DNA from: Plectosphaerella cucumerina
Lineage: Eukaryota > Ascomycota > Sordariomycetes > Glomerellales > Plectosphaerellaceae
Length of the DNA stretch: 64,000 nucleotides
Direction of reading: 5' to 3'
Assembly (NCBI GenBank): GCA_020746995.1
Contig: JAGPXD010000003.1
Location: 2,728,001 to 2,792,000 of the forward strand
The notes beneath the pieces were generated by a model. It made no database searches. It was given only the letters and a program-made list of their open reading frames with translations, and was not told the origin of the DNA. Position 1 is the first letter of the stretch; each line of letters starts with the position of its first letter. Position numbers and translations under genes: made by a program. Of this stretch, positions 20,197 through 32,336 are shown one piece after another.

Positions 20197-23085
20197 TTAC
20201 CACGAGAAGGTCATGAGGGCAGGGTTGAGGGCGATGGGGAGGAGGAAGTGACTGGCGGCGACGGTGGCCATGGGGAGGATGGCGACAAAGTCGGTGATGC
20301 GCCAGTCGTGGGGGACGAAGGGCGCAACGGCAAGGATGATCATGCCGACGATGAAAGTGAGCGAGAAGATCATGGAGAACTTGAACTAGATTGGTATAAC
20401 GGGTTAGCGGGTGATCCGATGGAGCAGCTGAAAGACGGGGGGCGCCGTGGTGGTGAGGACGTTCGCAGGGCGATGATTGGCACAGCTGGAATGCACCAGA
20501 GATGACAGCACGCCCAGCTGAACATTGTCTCCCACCACCATCGGACTCGGGTTCAGCTCGCCCCCGCGCCGGTGCGAATGCTTAAATAGACGTCGACTCA
20601 CCTTCTTCAGCACCTTCGGCACCTCAATGAAGAAGTTCGAAAACTCGGCCTCCTTCGACGTCGCACCCCAGGTCATGTTGATCTCGAACATGTGCGCCAG
20701 CAGAGCCTGGCTCACGTGCAGACTCAGACCACCCAGGAAGATGGCCAGCATGATGGTCCACTTGAAGTTCTCGAACAGCGCCCACAGCAGGCTGCGCTCA
20801 CCGATACGATAACGCATGATAGCGAGGGCGACGTTGCCGAGACCGTTGAAGACGATGACGATGGAGAACCAGACCTGCCATGAGTCGATGTAGTAGCGGT
20901 CAAGGTAGCCGTTGAACCAGCCGATGGCGAAGTAGTTGACCGAGGTCAAGATCCAGGCGGCACCGATGGCGTAGTAAGTACCAATATACGAGATGACGGT
21001 GATCTTGGAGGTGAAGCGGATGTTGCTGAACAAGAAGGTGCGGAACAGTGGGGTGAATGGTCCCCTCCAAAGCCAGGTGCGGATGGGGTGGAAGAGCAGC
21101 TCGTTGCAGCCGTACGCGTACTTCTCCCATCGCGCAAGCTCGTCGTACACGGTCAGCGACACACCCTCCTTGAAGCCTTCACCAGCCCAGGCGGCCAGAC
21201 GGATGATGTAGCCGTTACACTGCAGACGAAGAGACATGTCGAAATCCTCGGACACGTGGGACTCGGACCAGAACTTCTCGTACCCATCGTGGTCGAAGTA
21301 GCCGACCTGCTGAATGGCACTCCAGCGCAGGATGGCGTTGTGGCCGACGAAGGGGGCGACATCGCCGTTGGAGACGGTGTAACGAATGGCGGTGTAGATC
21401 AGGTTGGTGAAGAAGGTGATGCCGTTCTCGAAGTATGTGTTGACAACCTGCATGACACCAGAAGAGAACTGCATGATGCCGACATCGGGCGACTGCTCCA
21501 GCTCCGAAACGGCGTCGAGGAGACAGTCAGCAGGAATACGGGTGTCCGAGTCGATGATGAGGATGTAGTCGCCGACGCGGATGTTGCCATCAGCCCAGGC
21601 ACGGGGGTTCTCCTCGAGGACGCTCTTGAGAGCAGCCTCGTACGCCTGAGCCTCGTCGTGCTGGCTCCAACCCTCGTGGCGGTCAATCGCCGCCAGCTTC
21701 TCCTCGACCTTGCACGAGATCATGAGGGCGAAGTTCATGTTGGATGCCTTCTTGAACTTGCCACCACGGATGAAGCCGTCCTCGCCGTGCTTGGGACGCG
21801 CAACCCAGCCGATGCTGTGGTCGGCGTAGAATTCGATACGGGCGCGGCGATCCTCGTCAGAAATGAGCTGCAGACCATCGTCGTTGATGAACATATTGGC
21901 GGAGCCGCCCTGCAGTTCGTAGGTCGACATGGCCTGCTTGATGGACTTGACGGTGGGGACAATGACACCGGTGAGACCCTCCTTGTACACAGGGCACTGG
22001 ACAGTGACGTGGGGAAGGACAGGCCCTTGCAGCCTTGGGGGCGGGCGAGCCGAGTAGAACTTGGAGTTGATGGTCAACTGGCGGATGGGACCGAAGATCT
22101 GGGCCAAGCAACCGACGATGACCTGGGCGAAGAAGAGGGTGAAGAAGATCTGGACGGGGGCCAGAGCGGCCAGAGCCAGACGGGCAAAGTTGCCGTCGAC
22201 GCGAGTCTGAATCGTCAGTTGCCTCCAGGCGGCGCCCAGAGACACAGTGACGAGGATCAGGGTGAGCATGACGAGGACGGTGTTCTGGAGGTGAACCGCG
22301 CGCTTCTCAGGCTTGATCTCGCCGCTCTCCTCGTCAATCTCATACTCGGTGACGCCTGGCTGACCCTTCTCGTCAGTCTCCTCGTCCTCGTTGCCGGACT
22401 TCCAGACAAGCTCCATGAGCTCCGACTCGATGGCCTTGGCCCTGGGAACCAGATGGAGCGCATCGTCGTCCCACACGATGAGAAGGCCCTCTGACGCGAC
22501 AAAGGCGGCGAACTGGTGCTTCCTGGCTCGCGTCAGATCCTCAATGGTGGGGAGGATCTGGACACGGAGGCCGTTCATCAGGGGCACATCGACGGCATCT
22601 GGAGACCATTGCAGGAAGGTCTTGATGACGCGCGAGTTGACCGTCATGGCGCACTGCACGTTGAGAGCCGCGGCGGCCTGTGCAAAGGGCGAGCTGCCCA
22701 GCTGAGGGGGGCAGGCCATGTACTGACCCCTCGTCTTCCGCAGAAGAACACCCTCAACCTCGCCAGAGCCGTCACTGACCCAGAGGTGCGAGCACTGCTG
22801 CTGGTAGAGGTAGTTGACCATGACCTCGTGCTTGATGTCGTCAAGCATCATGGAGCTCCCGACCGACCTCGTCGACCGCCCCGAGATGGACTGAGGTCGC
22901 GAGCTGAACCGCGGAGTCGGCGGCTGCAGCTCCATGTCGTTGCTGCTGTCACGGCCCGAGGGCGGCTTTTCCGAGGCATTGGAAGGCTTCTTGGTCTTTC
23001 TGGTCCGGGAGGGGCTTGCTGACGCCGGGGGCGTGTGCGCCGCGGGCTTGGGGGCGTCAGCCTTGAAGTAGCCGAAAACGCCCAT
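20197..23085 (-). CDS. Family 2 glycosyltransferase (fungal GT2, hyphal growth type)
   Basis: Exons are 20602-23085 and 20197-20385, with a 216-nt intron (GTGAGT to CTAG, GCTAAC near its end), giving 890 residues. The chosen ATG (23085) opens MGVFGYFKAD; the frame extends upstream only through non-ATG codons. A Ser/Pro-rich cytosolic N-terminus (to about 85) is followed by a conserved soluble segment and membrane helices near 265-285 and 303-330. The processive GT-A core has NDDG (402-404), DSDTR (512-514), SEDFD (613-614) and LARWEKYA (652-653), the D, DxD, ED and RW motifs of cellulose, chitin and hyaluronan synthases. Several C-terminal helices follow. It matches, by recollection, the Zymoseptoria/Fusarium GT2 needed for hyphal extension on solid surfaces. 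The polymer made is unknown. It is not a chitin synthase by sequence. Confidence 0.88.
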
Positions 23086-26000
23086 GATGATGGTGATCGG
23101 CGGGTTTGGTGATATCAAGAGCTGTTGGCTGGCTGTGGGAATATGATGTCGGGTATTGAGGAGGGGTCGATGTCGAGCAAAGCAATGCAGGCGCTGCGTT
23201 CAACAACCAATGCTGCTGTCAGGAAAGAATGGACGACTGGACGCTTTGAGTGAATGTAACAGGACGATGGTCGACGGTGGGCGTGTCAGAGAACCCGACT
23301 GTCCGAGAGCTGTGCCGGATGGATCAGTACTGGGCCGACAAGGACGACAAGCGAAGGCAAGAAAAGAAAGAACGAAGTGGTGCTGAAACAGGACAAGAGC
23401 GGCGTCGACAGAAGAGGGGGGGCAGGTTCATAAGGAAGGTTGGTGACCAAAGGATATACTGGGGTGTGGAGGGAGAGGGAGGTGAGCAGCTGGGTTGAGA
23501 GTCCTCGAGCACGAGGCACTGGCGGCGCCGAGGACAGGCTACTAGCCTAGCAGCTCCGTACCACGAGCTAAGGGGGGGCAAGGTCCCGGATTCAGGCGGC
23601 CCAGAGGAGCGGAATATGTTGGACTTACATCCAGGTTTTCACCCTTCGTGTGGGTTGAGCTGGGTCGAGCGGTCGAGCTTGGCAGCGCAGAGGCCGGCCG
23701 ACTGAGGTGGAGGAGGAGGAGGAGGGCAGTGACACAACACCCCGCCTGGCGATGGTGTTTAGTGTCTTCCACCTGAAGTACAGTACGGTAAGGACTCCAA
23801 GGGGCTCGGCACGCTTGTACAGAGGTGTAGGAACGACGAGTCCGAGAGTTCGTCGAGGCGCCGTGGAAGGCGGCAAACAAACGGGCGGGTTGTCGGAGGG
23901 CCTCGGTACAAGTCGATTTTGTGTACCTGTGTCGACTGGGAGGAGGCAAGAAGAGAGGAGGAGAGCAAGAGGGGGGGTAGACGTGGATGAAATGAGGGCG
24001 CCGAGACGGCGTTTAAAGATGGCGTCTCGCCAGAGCGTGCTCCTCAAGAGGTGGGTGTCTGATGTACATCCCACAGCTGAGATGGACGGGAGCGAGTACC
24101 AGGGGGTGTGGAGAGGGAAAAGAAGCGATGCGGCAGGTGTTCACAATCCAGTTCCGTGACTGACGGTGACCGAGGGAGGAGGAGGCGGCGGCGCGCGGCG
24201 TCTGGCGGCGAAAGCGCGAAAGAGAGAATGGTATGATGCGTACCTGAAGCTAGAAAGCGAGTGACTGGCGACGGTGGAGACTCTGGTCTGTCAATGATAC
24301 GACGGCTTGAGGCTTGAGACCCTGGCCATTGACAAGACGAGAGACACCGTCGTGGGATGGGGAGCTTGAGCGCGTGGGAGCGAGCGCGAGCGCAAGCGAG
24401 AGGGGTGGTGATGGTGAGGGAGAGGGAAGAGGGTATTCGAAGCCACAGGTGGCCGCAAGATACGGCGGAGCGTGTCGTCTTTTTTGTTCTCGCGGGGATC
24501 AGGACAGACGGGTTCCTGGCTATCCATGCTGGCAGGAGGTGCTAGCGGCGGGCCAAACGGTGGTCGGAGGCGAACAAGACTGGGGTCGGGGAGGGGGGCC
24601 AGCTTGCCAGTGTCCGGCGAGGGCGAAGGGCCAGGACGGACCAGAGCACGAGGTGTCTCCCCGTGCAGGGGGTTGTCTGTACGGACCATGGGTCTGTGGT
24701 GGACAGGGGGGCGAGTCGACGGGCTGCTCTGGGCATTGGGGCTAGCCAGGACCCAGCTGCCTGCTTCTTCTGCCTGCCTGCCCGGAGCAGACAAGGGCAT
24801 GCCGCGAAAATGCGCGATGAGAAAGTGCATCGATTCCGTGCATGGGTCGTCTGGCAGGGTGGTGTTCGTTGGCGTGCCGGGGGGCGTAGTCGTTGACAGA
24901 GGAGGTGGATGAGGTGTAGGTGTGGGTGAAGGATCCAGGGGGTGTGACCCGAAGGCGGCCCGGGCTGTTCGGCTGCGCTTGGCGCCCTGGATTTATTCAT
25001 TATTATTATTTTGTCGCTGAATATTTGCTGGCGGCGCGCCTTGGGGGAGACGCCGTCGGGTCTTCCGTCCCCCCCTCTTCGTATTATCCGGGCTGGTGTA
25101 TATTGTCCGTGCGGGCCCGGCAGGGATGTTGGCTCTCTTGGGTCTCCTCCCGTCTCTTTCACGGTTTTGTTCTGCGACCGCGAGCTACGACCTTGGCAGT
25201 GCGAGGCTGACCGTGTCCGAAGGAGCCGGAGGACTGGTTCTGCTTCGGCTCTTCGGGGGCACAAAGAGCGCCGGATTGACGGAAACGGCCGGCGCGAGGA
25301 CAAGATTTCTAGGGTCCCATCGAACTCTTTGATACGGTAACAGGCGCGTCAAGATATCGTCATGGTGGTTTCTTGGTTGCTGTTCAGGTCAAGCCACTGG
25401 CCGCCCTGGGGGATGGGATATCAGGCCTGGCCTGCACATGTGAAGATCTGCCAGGGACGTGCCTCATGCCATGCGCATGTGGCAGAATGCCATGGCGGGC
25501 TGCGCTCCGATCAAGCTGCTGTGGCGATATCGTGCCGACATGACATGGCCATCGCAGATGTCTGGTGCGTGCTTGGGTCGCATCGTGATTCCATGTCTCG
25601 CCGTGACAGGCGGCCCGGCCACTGCTTCGGACGGCGATCCCAGCAGACGGCGGACCTGATGGACCGGGAAGACCCATCGAAGCAGGAACGGCGCGGGCAC
25701 ACCCATCGTGGGTAATCTTGTAATGCACTGGAGATTGGACCCATGTCGTGGTATGGTTATGCCAGGCACACACTTCCAACGGTGCCGAGACAGACGCGGG
25801 TGCTATCCGATGTTGGGATCGTCGTGTATCGACCCAAATCTGCGGGCAAATGGACTTTTGCGTCTGGGCGGTTTTTGTTGAAGCCTTGAAGGTGTTTTTT
25901 CTGCGGTGTTGTTGCGTCGTCCATCGGCGATCGGCTGTTCGTCGGCGCCCCTGCATCCTTGGAGGTGGCCACCGTTTGCCAAGTGGTCGAAGTGATAAGA

Positions 26001-29000
26001 GCCATCACCAACGGACGGGGATTCGAGAATTGGCAGACGAAATATTGGAATCGTAATCACGATAGGACATGTCGCCATGACTTGGAGGCCGAGCTTGATC
26101 CATCAGTCGCTTCAACCAACGGTGGATGAAGCCAGTGCGTGCTTCCTCTGCCTCGCCCTCGCTCCTTCCAGCAATTGGCTAATCAGGCCAGGGCAGGTGC
26201 GAGTGCCAAGCTCAGGTCGGCCAACAGTGGCAGGTACGACTCTTCAGGAGGAAGGTGATCAACAGGAACCAGGCCGCCAGCGCCTCGCCTCGTCGCTCCT
26301 GCCGCCCCTCCCCCTCTTGACTCGAGCTTCTGCCAGGGGGTACTTTAGGTTGGCGCCCACCTGCCCTCTAGAACCAAGTACACAGGGGTGGTCGTAAAGC
26401 GGCGAGGGCTGCATCGCACCTTCTTCAATCGTCCAAACTTGTTATGGCCCGTGCCCTCGGCGGGACTTTTGACAGCCAACGGCCTCGGCTTCCAGGAGAT
26501 CCAACTGGAATGGAAGAATTGCGCCCGTCACACGCAACCTCGATCCTCTTTTGCCTACAGAAATCGAGGCTTGATTTTGTCTTTTCTTGTCTTTTTGTCT
26601 TCTCGCCACCAGCCACGCTGACCACCCATTAGCCATGCCATCAGCGATTAGTTGTGGACGCCATCCTCGGCGCATGCACGGCCGTCGGGGCAATTGGGTG
26701 CTGACGGTAAGACGGGCATCTCCAACCCCGCTCGCTTCCGTGTAATCCAGGACCGAACCAAGCCTCAGTGGACGCCGGGTCCTTTCTCGCGTCTTCCCTC
26801 GACGACGGACGTCTTTCTCAGAACGCCTCCAAGTACCACGATGCATGCTTTCCAGCACTCGCTTGGCTCTATTCAACCGAGACCGACCCCTAACGCCACC
26901 CAATAATCGACAAAGCCGTCGCCCGCCCCGACGTCTGAGACACGGCAGTCAATGGAAGAGCCACAATAGCATGCGAGAAAGGAGATCCGGCGTCCGCCAG
27001 TTCGTTCAAGTCCGGCGCCGATTCTGGCGCCTTCTTTCAGCCACAACGCTAGCCAGGAACATCAACACCGGATCGAATGTCCGTCCGTTCCCCGCCATTG
27101 ATATTCAACATCATCCAACGTCAACGCGACGAGCAAGATATCACCAAGATCGACCACCATCGCCAGAAGCTTCGCTCTGTCAACGTGTTCTATGGAGGTC
27201 ATATCAGAATGGCTGTCTGCCTGCGCGGTCCACTCGAACAACGTGGCGGTCCTATTTTTGTTTCGACCAATGCGACAGGCGTCGTATTCCCAGCCGGCTT
27301 GGGGTGGGGTACGGAGGCACCCGGATCACCATTCTTGACCAGGGCCCTCAACCTCCGCATCCAAGTGGGTGTGCCGCCCGAGTCAAACCGACGAATTGCA
27401 TCGGAAGGCTTCTGTGCAGGCTTGTTGGGAAGTCAGAGGAAGCCGGCAGCGCCTTCCGAAGCGCCGTCCATCTGCCCTGCAACCCCCCACCAGACGTGAC
27501 ATTGAGACATGTCGAGCAACAGCGAGCGCTCGCGGCTCGTCAGAGTCGTAATGCTCTCAGCTTGTGGGCAGCATTCAGACAGGCCGCCGTCAGCAGAGGC
27601 ATAGGAAGCATCTTCACCATCCCGGTCGCGAGGATAAGCTTCTGAGATCCCCAACTGCCGAACTCACTGTCTCCGTCTTCTCTGTCGTTTGCCAATCATC
27701 ACTTGTCGCTTGCACAGGCTTGCAATTTCCACTCGTCAAGGTCAAGGTCAGCCTCAAGTCAACTCCGATGCTTGGCTTGACGAGAGGCGTCGGCGCAGCG
27801 TTAAGTGTATTATCACGGGCAGCTTTGGTCGCTTTCCCTGCGTCCCTACCACCACCATCCAGCACAGCCGTGGCACAAGGACTGAACAATTGGCAAACAG
27901 AGCAAATCGCCCGTGGCTTGCAATATAATGACCTCGCCACACCTGTCATACCCCAACGACTGGGAGGAGATTACCGCGTTTCTCTGATTGGCACTCACTC
28001 CCCCTATTCCTCAAAGCTCGCCATCTCATCGGTCTGCTGTCGAGATATCCATCTTCTTCACCGTGGGCCGACTCATCCCGGCTTCCCACTCGCGGGCCTT
28101 CGTATCATTGCTAGCCCAGCAAAACCAAGGCACATTGCGGGTCGATGACGGACGCCGTCACAGTGGGATCCGACTCCCTGGCTGCTTGCCTTCCTTGCCG
28201 TGCACTAGGACCACACGCCGTACCCGATGGTAGGCTAACATCAAGCTTGCACCGGTGATGGTCCACTGCCTTCCCGGTGGTGGTCATCTCGGAGACTCGT
28301 GGCCGGGATTAGACCCAGTTGTATCCGCACCGGCCCAGCGGCGGTACCTGGCGCTCGGGATAACCATCGTTTCACGACATCCTTCACGGATCTCTGTTTG
28401 TACGCTACTCGTTGAAGATCATGAGCTTGAGGCCGCCGGTCGACGATACGGCTCGGCGGCATCCTTCGAGAACGGACACCGCCTAGCACGAACACGGATC
28501 CAGGATCTGGAAAGTCGGCAAGGCAAGCGAGCGGGCGCCATTATTATTTCAGGTAATGGGACACCCCCCACCCTCGTGGCACCGCCAACCCAGCAGGCCA
28601 GCACTGTTCCTTGTGTGCCCTGCCTGTCCATCACGGCACATCGCAGGTCACCGTGACACCCTGGTAGCCCTAAAGCTTTCGGGGCCCACAGCAGCCGGCC
28701 TGCAGCCGGAGACTTTTCTAACAAGATTATGGGTCCTGGCCCGTTTGTCGCCAGCACCGACGAAACTTTTCTCCATTTCCAGCTTCCAAGGCTATCAGAA
28801 CCCGCAGTGAGGCCTTTCTCCTCGGGCCCGAAGGCTCTGTGTAGGGATGATCGGGGCCGCAGAATCCTGCTTCTTCCAACCCCCCAAACCACGGTCCACC
28901 ACGCATGGCCTGTGCTGCTGTCGTTGCCCCCCATCCAAACACCATCTTCTGTTGCCCACACACACACACCCTCCCGCTCACCGGTTCCTGGCGCCTACCC

Positions 29001-30799
29001 CGGCCAGGCGAACAACAGGTCAGGGCGGCCGGTGGCCGGTGGCCGGGCAGCTCAGGCGGGGGCGGGTGGCCACGCCACCGTTTGCCCGCGATATCGACTA
29101 TTGGCCGTTGGGCCGTGGCGTGAACCGGTCCGAGACAGACACACCGAATCGACCGCTGCCAACGAAGGATGGCCCGCGGATCCCACCCGGCCCTCGTTCG
29201 CCGCGTCCTAGCGCCGCTACCCTAGCAAGATCGGTCCAGCGACCGCGGGGCCCATGCTCGCGACCTCACACCTCAACGTCGCTTCTGCATGTGGGAGGGG
29301 CTGGAGGACGGCGCGACTTACACGAGCCGGCCGCATCGCAGTCCTGGCCACTTCGGGCTCGGGACGATACCTCTTGGCGGAGCGGCAGCATGCGCGCGCA
29401 CGCAGGCAGGTGAACAAGGGTCTGGCGAGAAAGCTCTGCCGTCTCTTCTGCCCGTCTAATCTGTAAGCCTCAGCTGGGTCCTTCGCCCCCCGCGGGAAGA
29501 GATGCAGCGTCGCAATATTGGATGTAGGTAAGGCGCCGAGAGACGCAACTTCTCTTCGCCCGACGACGCATGGCCAACTGGACGCTGTGCCCAGCGGCCA
29601 AGTCTGATAAGCAATGGCCCGGGTTCAGTTTAAACTCGCCCGGCGAGCTTGGCAGCCTTGGGAGAATCCCATGGCCAGCACAGCAATCCTCGGTAAGGGA
29701 TTTCGTTTGACCACGTTCGGGCCGCCCAGTCCTCAACTGAGACTGCCGAGAGGAGCCGGCCGCGACTCCGCCTCACCGCCCGCCGTCGTCCGTAGACCTG
29801 AAGCCGAAGCCTTGAGCTCCTTCGGGCATGCTATTGCGCCAGTGACCAACCGAGAACTGAAAGAAACACAGCCGCAGGGGTGGCATCTCGCCCAGCCGAG
29901 CTGAACAAACTCATCATATCTCGTCGGGGAGATCTTATGAGCCAGGGCCAGGGGGTGTGAGGCCTAGGCCGTCAGGGAGGGAACAAGCCGACCCGAACGG
30001 CGGCAGTCGCTGGGTGCATTGCGTAGCATCGCGTTTGGCTTTCCGTAACGGCAAGGCGCGTCTTGTCGCCCGTTCCCATCATCGCCGTGTCATCGGGCCA
30101 GCCCTGGCCATCTGAAAGTACCCCCTGGCCACCGACCCGAATGGGCGAACAAGCGGCATCATGTCCCGGCCTCGCCTGGCTTCCAGGGCTGTGATGTGAT
30201 GCCCCCTATCTTTCTATCACGGCCCGGGCTGGCGGGCTGCGGGCAAAAAGGTGAGCCCTGCAGAGATAAGCTCCCACAATATGCGTCCGTGGCACTGCAG
30301 GTCGGGAGTTTATGCTGCCATGCTGGCCCTGCTGCACACGGTGACATGACATGGGAGACGCATGAGGGAGAAACGTGCTGATGACGCCTTGCCTCCCGAC
30401 GGCGTGTAAGAAGAGGGGCTGGCCATGGCTTATCGTCCCCGCTCGTTTACGAGCGCCATGTCACGCCATGGCACGCCCATCGCGCAAGCCTCGTGGCTTT
30501 GAACTTACGGGACGAAACGGCGGGAGACGCGGCTTTACTCTCGTTCCAATGTGATGTGTGTTCTTCATTACCGGACGGCGTCTAGGCCGGCCGTGGGAGG
30601 ATAGGTTAGGTACTCAGGAGAATATGTGGCACCAAGATATCCCAGACTCCGACCTCCCCTGCTTCGAGGTCTGTTTGATATCCTCTATCCGGAAAGGGAA
30701 AAAAAGCAACCCTGCACTCGAGACGCAGATACCCCATTCTAAATGTTACCCAATACGTTGAACCAGATCAAGAAAAAGAAAAGAGCGTGAAACAAGTGC
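23086..30799. other. 7.7-kb block without a supported gene upstream of GT2
   Basis: The block starts at the GT2 start codon and ends at the GH16 stop. Many overlapping frames of 60 to 266 codons exist, the longest at 26845-27645 (plus) and 24542-25303 (minus). All are rich in Arg, Pro, Ser and Trp and lack domains, signal peptides or family motifs. Codon bias is unlike the real neighbours. I found no tRNA, transposase or AT-rich repeat decay. Purine/pyrimidine strings (for example GGAGGAGGAGG near 23711) and many CCATGG/GCCATG palindromic words occur. It is best read as a long regulatory region and leader, possibly with non-coding transcripts. Confidence 0.5.
30441..30454. repeat. Perfect short inverted repeat
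   Basis: GCTCGT-TT-ACGAGC is a 6-bp palindrome with a 2-bp centre. It sits in the non-coding block about 0.3 kb downstream of the GH16 stop. It could be a protein-binding site, but a chance match is possible. Confidence 0.3.
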
Positions 30800-32336
30800 T
30801 TAGAGATCATTGCTCATGCCCTCGTCGCCGTTGCACTGCTGCCACATGGCGACCCTGCTGACCTGCATGTCGCGGTCAGTCCAGGTGGGCAGCCAGGTGT
30901 CACGGGCGTCCCAGAAGTCCTTCTTGGCGTTGGGCGAGCCGTCGAGCCAGGGCTTGCCGCTCTGGCCGTCCTCGAACCATCCGTTTGTGCCGCCAACGGC
31001 GACGTTGAGGATGAGGTAGAAGGGGGTGTCGAAGGGGGTGTTCTTGCGGCCCGTCTGCGACCAAATGTCGTTCAAGCGAGTTCCGTTGGCATTGGCCTCG
31101 GGGAAGCCGCCGCGCTTCCAGAGGCTCTCATCAAAGTTGGTGTAGAGAACCTGGAGGAGGCGCGAGTTGATGTAGGTGAAGAGGTACTTCTCATTCCACT
31201 CGAGGCCGAAGGTATGGTACTTGTCGGCGTATGTGGTCTTGAGAGCCTGGCGCTTGTTGTTGGTGCGCCACCAGGCGTCGTTGCCGGGGTCGGGGCCCCA
31301 GTGGAGGGCGGACGAGGCGATGTTGTTGCCGCCCTGCTTGAACTCCCAGTTGTTGCCGCGCGACTCGAGAATGTCAATCTCACCCGAGGCGGGCCAGGGG
31401 CCGTAGTTGTCCTTCTCGGGCAGCATCCAGATGGCGGGCCAGAGCCAGTCGCCCTTCGGCAGCTTGGCGGTGACCTCGACGCGGCCGTACTTGATCTGGG
31501 CGCCGCCCTTTGTGTGGATGCGGCCGGACCTGGTGGGCTGGACGATGGTGGCGTTGCCGGTGGTGGTGTTTGTGGCCGTCACGCAGTTTGAGTAGACGTC
31601 GGACGTGCAGGTGCCGTCCTTGAGCAGGTCGACGACGGTGTCCTTCTCAATGTAGGACGCGTCGGTCAAGGTAGGGCGGATGACCAGCTTGCCGTCCTGG
31701 ACGAAGACGTTCTCATCATCGCCAGTGGTCCACTCGAATTGGCCATTGCTGCGTGAGGTGGTCAGCCGTGTGCTCACTGTTAAGAGGGGAAAGTGAGTGG
31801 ACTTACCCATAACCACCAACCTCGACCTCCTTGGTCCAGACCTTGGAGTCAATGCCCTTGCTGAAGTCGTCATCCAGCACCAGGCAGTACTTGTTCTGGA
31901 TTACGCTGCGGTAACCGTCCCACACCAGGAAGCCAGAGATGCCGAGGCCGATGAGGATGCCAACGATGGGCAGAATGGTGACCCACTTCTCCTTCGGGTC
32001 CTTCTTCTCCAGCCACGGCTTCTGGATGTCTTCCTTGCGCACACGCCTCGAATGGAAGTAGCGCTGCCCCGGGGCCTCGTACCTCCCGGTCTCGCGGGCG
32101 CTTGAGGAGCCATAGCTGGATGGTGGCCGCGAGTTTCCGGGGCTGGCGAAGGGGTTGTGGAGGTTGTTGGAGCGGATGGACGCCTGGGACTCGACACCAT
32201 CGCCGAAGGGGTTGCGGCCCTGGCCGTCGGTGTTGGGCGTTCCCGGGCGATGCTGGGGAGTGGTGGCAGCTGTTGTTGCTGCCGAAGGTGCAGGCGCGCC
32301 GGTCGCCGAGCGGCCAAAGTAGCCCTGGTTGTCCAT
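30800..32336 (-). CDS. GH16 beta-glucanase, type II membrane protein
   Basis: Exons are 31807-32336 and 30800-31748, with a 58-nt intron (GTAAGT to GCAG), giving 492 residues. A low-complexity cytosolic N-terminus (about 118 residues, Ser/Pro/Asn-rich) is followed by one membrane helix at about 119-139 (WVTILPIVGILIGLGISGFL), then the catalytic domain. The GH16 signature GEIDILESRG gives nucleophile E300, helper D302 and acid/base E305. ALHWGPDPGNDAWW and the WLWPAIWMLP strand are typical of endo-beta-1,3-glucanase or laminarinase-like GH16 members. The enzyme probably trims or remodels beta-1,3-glucan at the secretory lumen or cell surface. It resembles the topology of Kre6/Skn1 but is much shorter. 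I chose MDNQGYFG because it is the last ATG before conserved sequence; an upstream extension is Arg/Pro-rich and unlikely to be coding. Confidence 0.88.

Noticed and set aside
21088..22494. A 468-codon plus-strand frame opposite GT2
   Set aside because: The minus strand carries the complete GT2 catalytic motifs. The plus frame is a Val/Leu/Asp/Gly-rich mirror.
24542..25303. A 253-codon minus-strand frame upstream of GT2
   Set aside because: Arg/Pro/Ser-rich, no motif, and probably in the GT2 leader or promoter region.
26845..27645. A 266-codon plus-strand frame in the gene-poor block
   Set aside because: Arg/Pro/Ser/Gln-rich, overlapped by equally open frames, with no domain, signal or codon bias like the real genes.
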